From a bacterium (lineage in GTDB: Bacteria; Planctomycetota; Planctomycetia; Isosphaerales; Isosphaeraceae): a DNA stretch of 64,000 bases. How positions within the stretch are numbered: position 1 is the stretch's first letter; every line of letters begins with the position of its first letter. This document shows, one piece after another, positions 1 to 10,842 of the stretch. The stretch is from contig WGMM01000028.1 of assembly GCA_016125085.1 (NCBI GenBank), positions 26,621 through 90,620 of the forward strand, read 5' to 3'. Made by a program: the position numbers and the translations under genes. The notes below the pieces were generated by a model that did not search any database, was not told where the DNA came from, and was given only the letters and a program-made list of their open reading frames with translations.

Positions 1-161
1 ACCGCCGCCAGAAACAGGAAGCCCATGAACGTGACGCTGGCCAGAAGCCAGGCCCGCCGCATGACGGCCGCCAGATAATCACCCGGTGTCTTGGCCGATT
101 CGGCCGAAGTCGCGGGAAATTGCGAAAAAGGCGGATAAGGGTGCTGAGGGATTCGATCCAT
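1..161 (-). CDS. Membrane protein N-terminus (edge-cut), possibly polysaccharide chain-length/export protein
   Basis: Only the first 53 codons lie in the window; the gene runs off the left edge. It starts at ATG 161 with GGAG about 11 bases upstream, which is why I chose this start. The translation opens with a proline-rich cytoplasmic stretch (MDRIPQHPYPP...), then DYLAAVMRRAWLLAS leading into one hydrophobic segment at about residues 37-53. A short cytosolic arm followed by basic residues and a membrane helix resembles Wzz/GumC-type chain-length determinants, and the next gene upstream on the same strand is a WecA-type sugar-phosphate transferase, which fits. The family call is inference from very little sequence; an unrelated membrane protein is possible. 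Confidence 0.5.
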   Translation of the reverse strand, partial: MDRIPQHPYPPFSQFPATSAESAKTPGDYLAAVMRRAWLLASVTFMGFLFLAA

Positions 162-324
162 GAATCGTCACTCCACCGGCGCTCCGGCCAGTCAGGTTTG
201 AGGCAAGTCTTGGCTCAGTCCGTCGATGACTCGTGTCTCTCGCGATGCATTGTTACGACGACCTTCGGTGCGATGCAAGTCCCTGCCGATCCGATTCCTC
301 CGAAATTACGGATTCGCACTCGCT

Positions 325-1926
325 TCAGCGGACTTCCGCGGTCTGTCCGAACCCCACGTCCGCCTGGGGTTCGGAATCGACCGTAATCGCCCGAGGCTCG
401 TCGGTCTCCGTAACGGAAACCGGGGCCGAGTCATCGAGCGAATCGATCGCGTCGGTCGTGAAACGGACAAGTCTCATCAGATACCGAAGGGCGATATCCG
501 GCTCCAGGTCCGCGTTTTCTTCGTCGTAGCGGAATGTCCAGACATGGTTCCGGTTCTCGAACGGGACCGGTATGCGGAATTCCATATGGTTCGTGGTGTC
601 GACAGGATCCAGCCCGGTCGGATGTGCCGGGACGAACTCGCCATCACCCAGCGGCATATCCGCGAATGTGAAGCCCAGGTCATGAGAGGCTTCGGTGAAC
701 AGGTTCAGAATTTCTTCAGGGCGTTGCCGCAGTTCCTGCTTCTGCATCGTGGAAAAGCAGATCACAGCGGCGCGACGGTCCTGGCGGCCCCGGCTCATAC
801 GGTCTTTCAGATCCGACTGCAGATTGCTCAGTTCGTCGCGGCGGCTCATCAGCACGATCATGAAAGCCATGCAGCCGGAAAGGCCGAGCGTCAGAGCCAG
901 GAATTCGTGATTGAAGGCCAGGCCGAGCAGAACGACGCCGCAGAGGAAGCCGGAAAAGCAGTAAAGCAGAATGGCGGACTGCCGGGGTGTCAGCCCGAGG
1001 CCGATCAGCAGGTGGTGGATGTGCCGCCTGTCCGCGGCTGAGAGAGGCAGGTTCCGCACCCATCTGCGGAAGATGGCCATCGCCGTATCCGAGATCGGCA
1101 GGCCCATGGCCAGGATCGGGAACAGTATCGAAACCGTGGAAGGGCCCTTGAGCGAACCTTCGACACCGATTACGCCGACGAGCAACCCGATAAGCAGGCT
1201 GCCGGTATCGCCCAGAAAGATGCACGCAGGGTGCCAGTTATAAAGCAGAAATCCGGCCAGGCCGCCGGAAAGGGCGACGGATAGCGCCGCTGCGCCCATG
1301 TTGGCGCCGTGCATGGCGATGATCGTGAGCGTGCCGCTGACGAGCAGGCCCACACCGCTGGCGAGCCCGTCCATACCGTCGATCAGGTTCCAGATGTTCA
1401 TGCAGGCGATGAACCAGAACCAGGTGATGACGAAACTGGCGGGGCTCAGGTGCACGACGGAACCCAGAACATGGGCGTCGTGGGAAACGATGTCGAATTC
1501 CAGCAACATTCCCAGCAGTGTGATCTTGTCGATCCGGATCCCGGCGAAGTAAAGAATCAGCACGGCCATCGACTGACCGGCGAGCTTCATGCGCGGGCGC
1601 AGTTCCTGGGTATCGTCCAGCACCCCCACGGCGAGGATCACGATCGACGCGATGAAGATCGCCCCCAGGCGGAAGCCCCACGGGTGGGTCGAGTCCTCAA
1701 GGCCGAAATTGCTCTGGAAGAGCGTGGCGACCACCATGCCCGCGAACAGCCCCGCGGCCAGAGCCAGACCGCCCATGCGGGGGGTCGTCGAGGTGTGGAC
1801 TTTGCGATTGTTGTCCGGCTTGTCCATCGCCCCGGCCCAGCGGGCCAGACGCGTTACGAACGGAGTCGCCAGGACACACACAGTGAACGATGCCGCGAAG
1901 ATGAGGAGCAGATCGTTTCCGTTCAT
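325..1926 (-). CDS. WecA/TagO/MraY-family undecaprenyl-phosphate sugar-1-phosphate transferase with C-terminal extension
   Basis: A 533-residue polytopic membrane enzyme expected to move a sugar 1-phosphate (usually GlcNAc) from a UDP donor to undecaprenyl phosphate, the first step of a lipid-linked glycan. Seen: repeated hydrophobic segments through about residue 360; RKVH...PRMGG near 41-53; GVLDDTQELRP at 101-111 with the Mg-binding DD; NLIDGMDGLA at 180-189; GDTGSL at 239-244; and the family HIHH box at 302-305. WecA/TagO enzymes are usually about 350-380 residues; here about 170 further soluble residues follow, without a recognised domain. The start ATG 1926 directly precedes the first membrane helix. 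MraY itself is unlikely because MraY lacks this HIHH arrangement and a soluble tail. Confidence 0.9.
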   Translation of the reverse strand: MNGNDLLLIFAASFTVCVLATPFVTRLARWAGAMDKPDNNRKVHTSTTPRMGGLALAAGLFAGMVVATLFQSNFGLEDSTHPWGFRLGAIFIASIVILAVGVLDDTQELRPRMKLAGQSMAVLILYFAGIRIDKITLLGMLLEFDIVSHDAHVLGSVVHLSPASFVITWFWFIACMNIWNLIDGMDGLASGVGLLVSGTLTIIAMHGANMGAAALSVALSGGLAGFLLYNWHPACIFLGDTGSLLIGLLVGVIGVEGSLKGPSTVSILFPILAMGLPISDTAMAIFRRWVRNLPLSAADRRHIHHLLIGLGLTPRQSAILLYCFSGFLCGVVLLGLAFNHEFLALTLGLSGCMAFMIVLMSRRDELSNLQSDLKDRMSRGRQDRRAAVICFSTMQKQELRQRPEEILNLFTEASHDLGFTFADMPLGDGEFVPAHPTGLDPVDTTNHMEFRIPVPFENRNHVWTFRYDEENADLEPDIALRYLMRLVRFTTDAIDSLDDSAPVSVTETDEPRAITVDSEPQADVGFGQTAEVR

Positions 1927-2266
1927 GCGGTGCTTGCCCTGGTTGCGAACCGTAGAACGGTTGACCGGATTCCGGACCGAACCGTACGATCAATCACGAT
2001 GCGAGGGTTCGCGCGGCCATTTCTCCTCATGAGGCATGGAACGGTTTCATGCGACTTCGTGTCGGCTAAAAGCAGAAGCTGATTCATGCGGATTCCGGCT
2101 CGATGTAGCGACGTCCCTGTCTGTCACATTCAGTATCACGCCGATCACGCCGCAGGTCAAGATCAGTCATGGCCCGACACTTGCGATGTCGGATCGACGG
2201 GTCTCGAACCGGTTTCGCACGCCCATACACGAGTTCCGCTCTCTTCTTCAACTCTCCTGATCCATC
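1927..2266. other. Divergent intergenic region upstream of selB
   Basis: This 340-base gap holds the starts of two divergent genes. It contains a possible plus-strand promoter (listed separately) and a small hairpin at 2174-2192 (6-bp stem CCGACA/TGTCGG, 7-base loop). I looked for a selenocysteine tRNA here on both strands and did not find one: no TCA anticodon loop, no long acceptor/T stack. Confidence 0.5.
1961..1990 (+). promoter_or_regulatory. Possible sigma-70-type promoter for selBA
   Basis: TTGACC (1961-1966) is separated by 18 bases from TACGAT (1985-1990). It would leave a leader of about 275 bases before selB. Match to consensus is moderate and planctomycete promoters are poorly defined, so this is a suggestion only. 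Confidence 0.3.
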
Positions 2267-4236
<1,970 letters not shown>

Positions 4237-4240
<4 letters not shown>

Positions 4241-5670
4241 ACGAAGATCCGTCCGAATTTCAGGAACTGCTTCGGTCAATTCCGCCCGTCAATGACTGGC
4301 TCAATGAGCCGGCTGTGGCGGCCTGCGTTCAAGCGATCGGCCGCGAGCGGACAGTGAAGGCCCTGCGAGAGATCCTCGACGGTTTGAGACAACGCATTCG
4401 GGTAGGCGAACGGCCCGACGTGGCCCGGTTCGTCGCGGCGGCACTTGCCGAAAGGTTCGGGAAAAATGGCAGCCGGGGGTTGCGGCGGGTCATCAATGCC
4501 ACGGGGATTCTTCTGCACACGGGCCTGGGGCGGGCACCGCTTTCCGAAGACGCCCTGGACGCCATTCGCCAGACCGCGGCCGGCTACTGCGACCTTGAGC
4601 TGGACCTGACCACGGGCCAGCGGGGCAGGCGGATCGACGCTGTACGCGATACGCTCGTGAGCCTCACCGGCGCCGAGGCGGCGACGGTGGTCAACAATAA
4701 CGCCGCGGCGACGATTCTGGCGCTAAAAGCCATGGCGGCGGGGCGAGAGGTGATCGTCTCGCGCGGGCAGCTGGTGGAGATCGGCGGCGGATTCCGGATG
4801 CCCGAGATCATGGCCGTTTCAGGTGCCATCCTCAAGGAAGTCGGCACGACGAACCGCACGCGCCTTAGCGATTTCGAGGCGGCCATCGGGCCCCAGACGG
4901 CTGCGATTCTCCGCGTGCATACGAGCAATTACGCCATCGTGGGCTTCACGCAGGAGCCGGCGGCGGCCGATCTTGCCCGGCTCGCACACGCCCGGGGGCT
5001 GGTGTTCATCGACGATATCGGCTCAGGAGCTTTGTCAGCCGATGATTTGCCCGCCACCCGGCACGATCCGACCGTCGCCGAATCGGTCGCCATCGGTGCG
5101 GATGTGATCCTGTTTTCCGGCGACAAACTGCTGGGCGGGCCGCAGTGCGGCATCATCGCCGGTTCGAAGGCGTGCGTTTCGCGCGTCGAGGCCGACCCGC
5201 TGATGCGTGCCTTTCGCGTGGACAAGCTCACGCTTGCCGCCCTTGGGGCGACCTTGCGAAGCTGGTACGAACCATCGATCCGGAATCGCCGGATTCCCTT
5301 CTGGCGGATGATCGCCGAATCCATCGATTCCCTGGAACGCCGCGCCGGGGAGCTTGCTGCGCACCTTGCCCAGAACGGCTGGAACGTGCAGGTTCGCTCG
5401 TCGGAAGCTTTCGCCGGTGGCGGCTCGCTGCCGGACGAAAAGATCGAAAGCCGGGCCGTCGTGCTGAGTTCGCCCTGGCCGAAGGGCGTGGCCAGTGTCA
5501 GCGAACTTGCCAGAAAGCTGAGGCAAGGCGACCCGGCCGTCGTTGGCCGGGTGCATGAGGATGCCTTCTGGATCGACCTGAGAACCGTCGCGGCCGGGGA
5601 GCAGGGCTTGCTGATCGAGGCAGTCGCGAGCGTAGTTCAGGACGGTCATGACCAGGAATCGGCTGGCTGA
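4237..5670 (+). CDS. selA: L-seryl-tRNA(Sec) selenium transferase
   Basis: SelA (477 residues) is a PLP enzyme that converts seryl-tRNA(Sec) to selenocysteinyl-tRNA(Sec) using selenophosphate. Seen: a small N-terminal helical domain (residues 1-75), then RVINATGILLHTGLGRAPL near 86-104, typical of SelA; NNNAAATILAL near 153; FIDDIGSGAL near 256-265; and the PLP lysine in FSGDKLLGGPQCG, K297. Length is normal (E. coli SelA 463). It overlaps selB by four bases. The order selB-selA is reversed relative to E. coli selAB. A complete pathway also needs selC (tRNA-Sec) and selD; neither is visible in this window, so they must lie elsewhere. Confidence 0.97.
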
Positions 5671-5689
5671 TCGAATCGACCTGGGCAGA

Positions 5690-7078
5690 TCAAAGAGTCT
5701 TCAGATATTCGATCACGGCCATGCGTTCGGATTCGCTGAGCTTGTCGCCGAAGGTGTGGCCCTTATTGCCCAGGCCATAGCGGCTGGAGTCGAACAGCGA
5801 ACGGCTCAGGAACGGATCGCCTGACGGCTTCTCTGGTACGCTTTCCGGTATCCGGACTTTCCAGCCCACGTTCTGGCGGTCGTAATGTTCGAAGCTGGTC
5901 GACGGCTGACGCAGAAAGCGGTCGGGGCGGGCATCGCTTTTCAGGAGTGCGTAAAGCGTCGGCACGGAGCCATTATGCAGGTACGGAGCCGTGGCCCAGA
6001 CTCCGTCGAGCGGCGGGGCCTTGTAGCCCGGTTCGAGCGATTTGTCGACCGGGTGCACCTGGCCGAACCACGTCGCATTGTAGTGATCGATCGATCTGCC
6101 GCTGACACCTTCAGCTCGCGCCCTGTCGGTGCCGATACGGTTCAGCGGCACGAGCAGGTCAGGGTAAGTGCCGTCAGGCCCGTAAGTGCCGTGGCATTCC
6201 GAACAGTTTTTCTCGAAGACGGCTTTGCCGGCGAGAGCCTTGCTTTCGTCGACGGGGAACGGATATTTGGGGGCTTCGAGCGATTTGACGTAAGCCAGCA
6301 GGTCGGCGAATGCGGGTTCGTAGGCTGAGAACTGGTTTTCCGAAAGTTCGCCCAGATAGAACTGCATGATGCTGCGGGCCGAATCGCCGTCGGTTCGGGC
6401 GTCGAGGTAGAGCGTCGACTTCTTTTTGAGCGTCCACCACGCGGGGACATCCTGTTCCGGCAGGTTCGCACCCAGGTTCAGGGGGAATTGGCGAAGCGAG
6501 AGATCGGGGTTACGAAGGCTGAACAGGACGATAGCCAACTGGCCGGCATTGACGGTGCCCCGGCCCGAGTTCAGGTTGAATGTGAGAAGGGGCGGCCTGC
6601 GGCTGTCGGCCCGCGTCATGGCGTTGAGGAATTGCTGGAAGTCGAGCGTGGTATTGCCCAGCCCGACATACGACTGACCGCCGATCGAACCCCCATGGCA
6701 GATCAGGCAATCGATCTGCAGGCCTGCTTTACGACCGTCCTTCGACCATGCCGGGCGGAGGCCCATCGGCAAGTCACCATTGGGGAACGGGGCAGGATGA
6801 AGGCCGAAACGCATGCGAGCATTGTCTGCCGCATCCATCGGTTCGGCGGTTTTCGGATCGCCGTCGACCGGTACGGGTCTGGCCGTTTCGACGACAGTCT
6901 TCCAGGCGGTCGAATTCCAGGCCGGTGCGAGGAAACTGCCTGTTTCGAGGATCAGGCGGCCGCGGTCGATTTTGAGTGCATCGGGAGTGGAAACGTCAGG
7001 TTCCGAAGCTTTCGAAGCCGGGAGAATCAGCAGGATCGCAGCCAGGGCAGTCAAAAGATTCAATCGCTTCGGTCTCAT
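5690..7078 (-). CDS. Secreted dihaem c-type cytochrome, cytochrome-c-peroxidase-like
   Basis: A 462-residue exported protein. The N-terminus (RPKRLNLLTALAAILLILPASKA) is a signal peptide, and two CXXCH haem-attachment motifs follow: CLICHGG at about 124-130 and CSECHGTYG at about 292-300, each a haem c site in the periplasm. The C-terminal part contains APPLDGVWATAPYLHNGSVP, the usual segment around the distal Met/His region of MauG/cytochrome c peroxidase relatives (PLxGxWxTAPYLHNG). The exact reaction (peroxidase, oxygenase or electron carrier) cannot be told. ATG 7078 is preferred over GTG 7081 because GGGA lies upstream at suitable distance. The gene converges on selA with a 19-base gap and is monocistronic. 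Confidence 0.85.
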   Translation of the reverse strand: MRPKRLNLLTALAAILLILPASKASEPDVSTPDALKIDRGRLILETGSFLAPAWNSTAWKTVVETARPVPVDGDPKTAEPMDAADNARMRFGLHPAPFPNGDLPMGLRPAWSKDGRKAGLQIDCLICHGGSIGGQSYVGLGNTTLDFQQFLNAMTRADSRRPPLLTFNLNSGRGTVNAGQLAIVLFSLRNPDLSLRQFPLNLGANLPEQDVPAWWTLKKKSTLYLDARTDGDSARSIMQFYLGELSENQFSAYEPAFADLLAYVKSLEAPKYPFPVDESKALAGKAVFEKNCSECHGTYGPDGTYPDLLVPLNRIGTDRARAEGVSGRSIDHYNATWFGQVHPVDKSLEPGYKAPPLDGVWATAPYLHNGSVPTLYALLKSDARPDRFLRQPSTSFEHYDRQNVGWKVRIPESVPEKPSGDPFLSRSLFDSSRYGLGNKGHTFGDKLSESERMAVIEYLKTL

Positions 7079-7248
7079 CACGATTCGTCCCGTTCCGGGT
7101 CATTCCAGGCCACCGTGCTTTTTGTTCCAATTCATTCTATTCGGATTCCGAAGGATGGTAAGCGGCTGACCGGTCATTCCGGCCTGGGCCGCCGAGAACC
7201 ATCTCCGTAATATCGCGAAAGTGGCGGGAACGGACCAATCAAAAGAAA

Positions 7249-7274
7249 AACCTCCGAGCAGAAGCTCGGAGGTT
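7249..7274 (-). terminator. Rho-independent terminator of the yajC-secDF operon
   Basis: Perfect 11-bp stem (AACCTCCGAGC paired with GCTCGGAGGTT) around a 4-base loop. Read on the minus strand the stem is followed by TTTTTCTTTT, a classical U-tract. It lies about 30 bases after the secDF stop. Confidence 0.93.
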
Positions 7275-7305
7275 TCGGAAAAATCGTTGACCGCAGGGTG
7301 AGTCG

Positions 7306-10300
7306 TCAGGCTTTTGCCAGAGACTTCGAAGCGACGTCACGCGAAACCGATTTCTGATCGGCATGTCCCAGCCAGCCGATCAGCACCGGGGTGGCGATGT
7401 AGATCGTGCTGTACGTACCGCTTAGAAAGCCGACGACGAGCGTGAAGGCGAAGCCGTGCAGCCCTTCGCCGCCGAAGAGATACATGATCAGTACGACGGA
7501 CCAGGCAGTCAGAGACGTGAGAATCGTCCGGCTGAAGGTCTGGTTGAGGGCGTCGTTGACGAGTTTCGCGTCGATCTTGTCGGTTTTGCCCTTGATCTCA
7601 CGAAGCCGGTCGAAGATGACGATCGTGTCATTGACCGAGAACCCGATCAGGGTCAGGAACGCGGCGATCATCGGCAGGTCGATCTTGAACTGTTCGATCA
7701 TCAGCAGGCTGCTGATTACCGGAATCTGAGCCAGCCAGTAGGTCAGGGCGACCGCTCCGAGGGCCACGAGCACGTCGTGCACCAGAGCGAGCACGGCGGC
7801 GAAGCCATATGTCCACGACTTGAACCGGAGCCAGAGATAACTGGCGATGATGGCCCAGCTCGCGACGATCGCGATGATCGCCAGCTTCTGGGTTTCGCCG
7901 GCGACCGTTCCTCCGAAGTTCGAAAGCCGTTCGAACATGAGCGAAGGATCGTTTGCGACGGCGGAGCTCAGGGCCTTGAGCTTCGCGCTGGCCTGTTCTT
8001 CGGCAAGGTTCGTCCGGAGGATGAACTTGTCGGAAGCGAGATCGGCCTGATAAAGGGCTTCGGAATTGGTGTTCGAAAGGCTGAAGGCACGTTCCGGATT
8101 GTCGACCTTGCCACCCGCAGCCGCATCGCCCAGCACCTGTGAAAGAAGCTGGTTGAGCTTGGAGGCGGTTTGCTTGACGTTCAGCGAGAGCTCGTAGCTG
8201 GCGTTCCAGGGCGAAGCGGGCGTGGCAGGTGCCTTGGCGCCTTCCGCGGGTTTGGGTTCGGCGATCGCCTGACGAGGACCGACGGTCAGGGAGACGCGAT
8301 CGAGCGTCGAACCGAAGGCCTCGTTTACGGTCTTCTGCACGCGGGCGACGTCTTCGTCACTTGTGCGGATGTTGAAACGGGTGCCGACCTTTTCGTTTTC
8401 GACGTTGAGCGACTCGATCGTCACGTCGGGCAAGGCCGAGGCCTTTTCACGCACGAAGGCGGAACGGCGGTCGATCGACTGGCCCGAAATGGACGGATCG
8501 GCGTCGTTCAGACGGATCGTCACCAGCGAACCGCCGGTGAAGTCGATGTTGAACATCGTGCCTTGCGAAAGCCGCAGGGCGAAGGCGGCCAGACCGATGC
8601 CGATCACGATCAGAGAGGCCGTAGCCGCCAGTCGGCGGGCACTGACGAAGTCGATCTTCGTCGTGGCCAGGAACCGCAACATGTGCAATTCCTTGATCCA
8701 GCCGGAGTTGACCAGCGAGTCGAAAAGCTGACGGGAAAGGTAGACGGCCGAAAACAGGTTGAACACAAGACCGACGATCAGGGTCAGGGCGAAACCCTTG
8801 ATTTCTTCGGTGCCGATCGCGAACAGCACGAAACCGGAGAGCACGGTGGTGATGTTGGCGTCGAAGATCGTTGTCCAGGCACGGTCGAAGCCGTTACGGA
8901 CCTGTTCCCTGAGGCCCGCGCCCTTGTCTTTCTCTTCACGCATCCGTTCGAAGATCAGCACGTTGGCGTCCACCGCCATACCTATCGTCAACGCCAGGCC
9001 AGCGAGACCCGGCAGCGTGAACGTCGAAGAAGTCAGCGACATGAACCCGACGAGAAGCACGAGGTTCACGACCAGGCCGATGACGGCGATGATACCTGCC
9101 TTGCCGTAGTAAACGATCATGAAAATCGGCACGACGATCATCGATACGATGATGGCCCGGATGCCCTTGGCGATCGTGTCCTGACCGAGCGTCGGCCCGA
9201 CCTTCTCTTCGAGCAGCGGCACCGGGTTGAGCGTGGCGGGCAGGCTGCCGGCGTTGAGGATGCTCAGCAGGAAGTTCACCTCGCCGACAGGGAAGCCGCT
9301 CGGGCCGCCTTCGATGATGCCGCTGTCGGAGATTTCCGAATTCAGCGACGGGGCACTCTGGACGAAGTCGTCCAGCAGGATCGCCAGGCGATATTTGAAA
9401 TTGCCGCCTTCTTCAGGCAGGTGCTCACGCGTGAGACGGCCGAATTTGACTGCGCCGCGGCGGTTGAACGCGAATCCGACGGCCGGGTTCAGCCGACTGT
9501 CCTGGGCCATGTAGGCCCGGGCCAGATACTGGCCGCTGACATCCTGCGTATCGGGCGGGACGAGCACCAGGACATAACGCTCGACACGGCCGGGCATGAT
9601 CGTCCGGTCACGCACGATCGGCGTATCTTTCGGCGTCGTCGCGGCCGCTTCGTTCATTTCCTTGGCCGACTTGAAGGCGCTGGGGTCGAAGCCGCCCATC
9701 TGGCTCTTGTTGTTCGAAAGGACGAAGCCCGTCGGGCTGGCGTTGCCGGGGGCCGCGCTCAGCGTGAGCGTCGTGGCGTCGTTGGAGACGACCGTCAGCT
9801 CTTCCTGCTGATCGATGCCGTCCACGAACACGTTCCAGCCGACGAATTCGTTCTTCCGCCAGCGGGCCGTCGGGTCCGTAAGGGACCGGTCAGACAGCTT
9901 CAGGTCCTTCCTGTCCGTGACGGTCAGAACATCCGCATATTTGGCCCAGGTCGTCTTTCGATTCGTCCATTCCAGGAAGTTTTCCTTCATGGCGTCGGTC
10001 AGGAGCAGCTTTTCGTGCTTGAGCGTCGCCAGAATCCGGAACTGAAGCAGACCCTGATCGGTAATCGATCGCTTGGTGTTTTCCACGTCTTCTGACGTGG
10101 CTTCAGGATAGATCACTTCCACCCGGTTCGATCCGATCGGCCGGATCATGATGTCCTTCATGCCGTCGGGGTTGATCCGGCGCTTGATCGCGGCGATCAG
10201 CTCGTCGATATCGATATTCGTCTTCTGGCGTGCCGAATCGATTTCGTAGACCAGAATCGTGCCGCCCGAAAGGTCGATCCCCTTTTTGAGACCTTTGGTA

Positions 10301-10380
10301 CGGATCACGGCCAGCGGGATCAGAATCACCGCGGCGAGCAGCCCGATCATATAGAGGACGGATCTGGGTTTGGAGGACAT
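7306..10380 (-). CDS. secDF: Fused protein translocase subunit SecDF
   Basis: SecD and SecF joined in one 1024-residue chain; an inner-membrane RND-type accessory of SecYEG that uses the proton gradient to pull exported proteins through. Seen: first membrane helix at about 8-26; KKGIDLSGGTILVYE at 32-46, the SecD signature; the periplasmic P1 region, which is long; five further helices around 400-560 including GMAVDANVLIFERMREE; then a second module beginning near 570 with MFNIDFTGGSLVTIRL (SecF), and its helices with FSVNDTIVIFDRLRE near 930. Separate SecD plus SecF total about 940 residues in E. coli, so the size fits a fusion. It is the last gene of TPR-tgt-yajC-secDF, 68 bases after yajC, and ends at a strong terminator. 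Confidence 0.97.
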   Translation of the reverse strand: MSSKPRSVLYMIGLLAAVILIPLAVIRTKGLKKGIDLSGGTILVYEIDSARQKTNIDIDELIAAIKRRINPDGMKDIMIRPIGSNRVEVIYPEATSEDVENTKRSITDQGLLQFRILATLKHEKLLLTDAMKENFLEWTNRKTTWAKYADVLTVTDRKDLKLSDRSLTDPTARWRKNEFVGWNVFVDGIDQQEELTVVSNDATTLTLSAAPGNASPTGFVLSNNKSQMGGFDPSAFKSAKEMNEAAATTPKDTPIVRDRTIMPGRVERYVLVLVPPDTQDVSGQYLARAYMAQDSRLNPAVGFAFNRRGAVKFGRLTREHLPEEGGNFKYRLAILLDDFVQSAPSLNSEISDSGIIEGGPSGFPVGEVNFLLSILNAGSLPATLNPVPLLEEKVGPTLGQDTIAKGIRAIIVSMIVVPIFMIVYYGKAGIIAVIGLVVNLVLLVGFMSLTSSTFTLPGLAGLALTIGMAVDANVLIFERMREEKDKGAGLREQVRNGFDRAWTTIFDANITTVLSGFVLFAIGTEEIKGFALTLIVGLVFNLFSAVYLSRQLFDSLVNSGWIKELHMLRFLATTKIDFVSARRLAATASLIVIGIGLAAFALRLSQGTMFNIDFTGGSLVTIRLNDADPSISGQSIDRRSAFVREKASALPDVTIESLNVENEKVGTRFNIRTSDEDVARVQKTVNEAFGSTLDRVSLTVGPRQAIAEPKPAEGAKAPATPASPWNASYELSLNVKQTASKLNQLLSQVLGDAAAGGKVDNPERAFSLSNTNSEALYQADLASDKFILRTNLAEEQASAKLKALSSAVANDPSLMFERLSNFGGTVAGETQKLAIIAIVASWAIIASYLWLRFKSWTYGFAAVLALVHDVLVALGAVALTYWLAQIPVISSLLMIEQFKIDLPMIAAFLTLIGFSVNDTIVIFDRLREIKGKTDKIDAKLVNDALNQTFSRTILTSLTAWSVVLIMYLFGGEGLHGFAFTLVVGFLSGTYSTIYIATPVLIGWLGHADQKSVSRDVASKSLAKA

Positions 10381-10448
10381 TGGGGGATTCGATCTCCTGG
10401 ATGATTCGATACGAACCGGTCACGGACCGGACTGGCCGCGGACACTGC

Positions 10449-10793
10449 TCAGACCGATTCGTTCTCACGCAGCACCCGCGCGATACTGCGAGCGTTCACC
10501 TTGATGCGGACGGCCGGTTCGTCGCAGATGCGAACCGTCACCTTTTCGTTCTTCTCGTCCACCGACTCGACCGTGCCATAGATGCCGCCCGAGGTCAGGA
10601 CTTCGTCCTTTTTCTTGAGCGACAGCAGCATGTCGTGCCGCTGCTTTTCCAGACGCCTCTGCGGCAACCCGATGATCAGGTAGTAGTAGATCGCCACCAC
10701 GCCGACCATCAGCGCCAGCGGAATCAGCGACGGGCCCCCGGCGGGAGCCTGTTCCTGGCCGAGGATCCAGAATGACGACATGTCGATGCGCAC
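10449..10793 (-). CDS. yajC: Preprotein translocase subunit YajC
   Basis: A 114-residue single-pass membrane protein that associates with SecDF. Seen: one hydrophobic helix at about 22-42 (SLIPLALMVGVVAIYYYLII), then the family hallmark PQRRLEKQRHDMLLSLKKKDEVLTSGG split across residues 44-70, with GIYGTVESV and a beta-rich tail. Length is normal for YajC (about 110). The start is taken as GTG 10793 with AGGAG 12 bases upstream; ATG 10781 is the alternative. It sits between tgt and secDF, the widely conserved order. Confidence 0.96.
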   Translation of the reverse strand: MRIDMSSFWILGQEQAPAGGPSLIPLALMVGVVAIYYYLIIGLPQRRLEKQRHDMLLSLKKKDEVLTSGGIYGTVESVDEKNEKVTVRICDEPAVRIKVNARSIARVLRENESV

Positions 10794-10842
10794 GGCGGTC
10801 GATCGCTCCTGATATCAAGTACGGAATGGCGTAATGTAGCAG

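Noticed and set aside
347..374. 9-bp hairpin CCGAACCCC/GGGGTTCGG near the end of the WecA-type gene
   Set aside because: It lies inside the coding region and has no U-tract, so I do not call it a terminator.
2084..2266. Selenocysteine tRNA upstream of selB
   Set aside because: A partial T-arm-like ACCGG-TTCGAGA-CCCGT on the minus strand has a central C-C mismatch and no acceptor or long variable arm fits around it.
8170..10095. Long open frame on the plus strand opposite secDF
   Set aside because: It is antisense to a certain gene; translation is low-complexity, rich in Arg, Gly and charged residues, with no domain. High-GC coding strands give such shadows.
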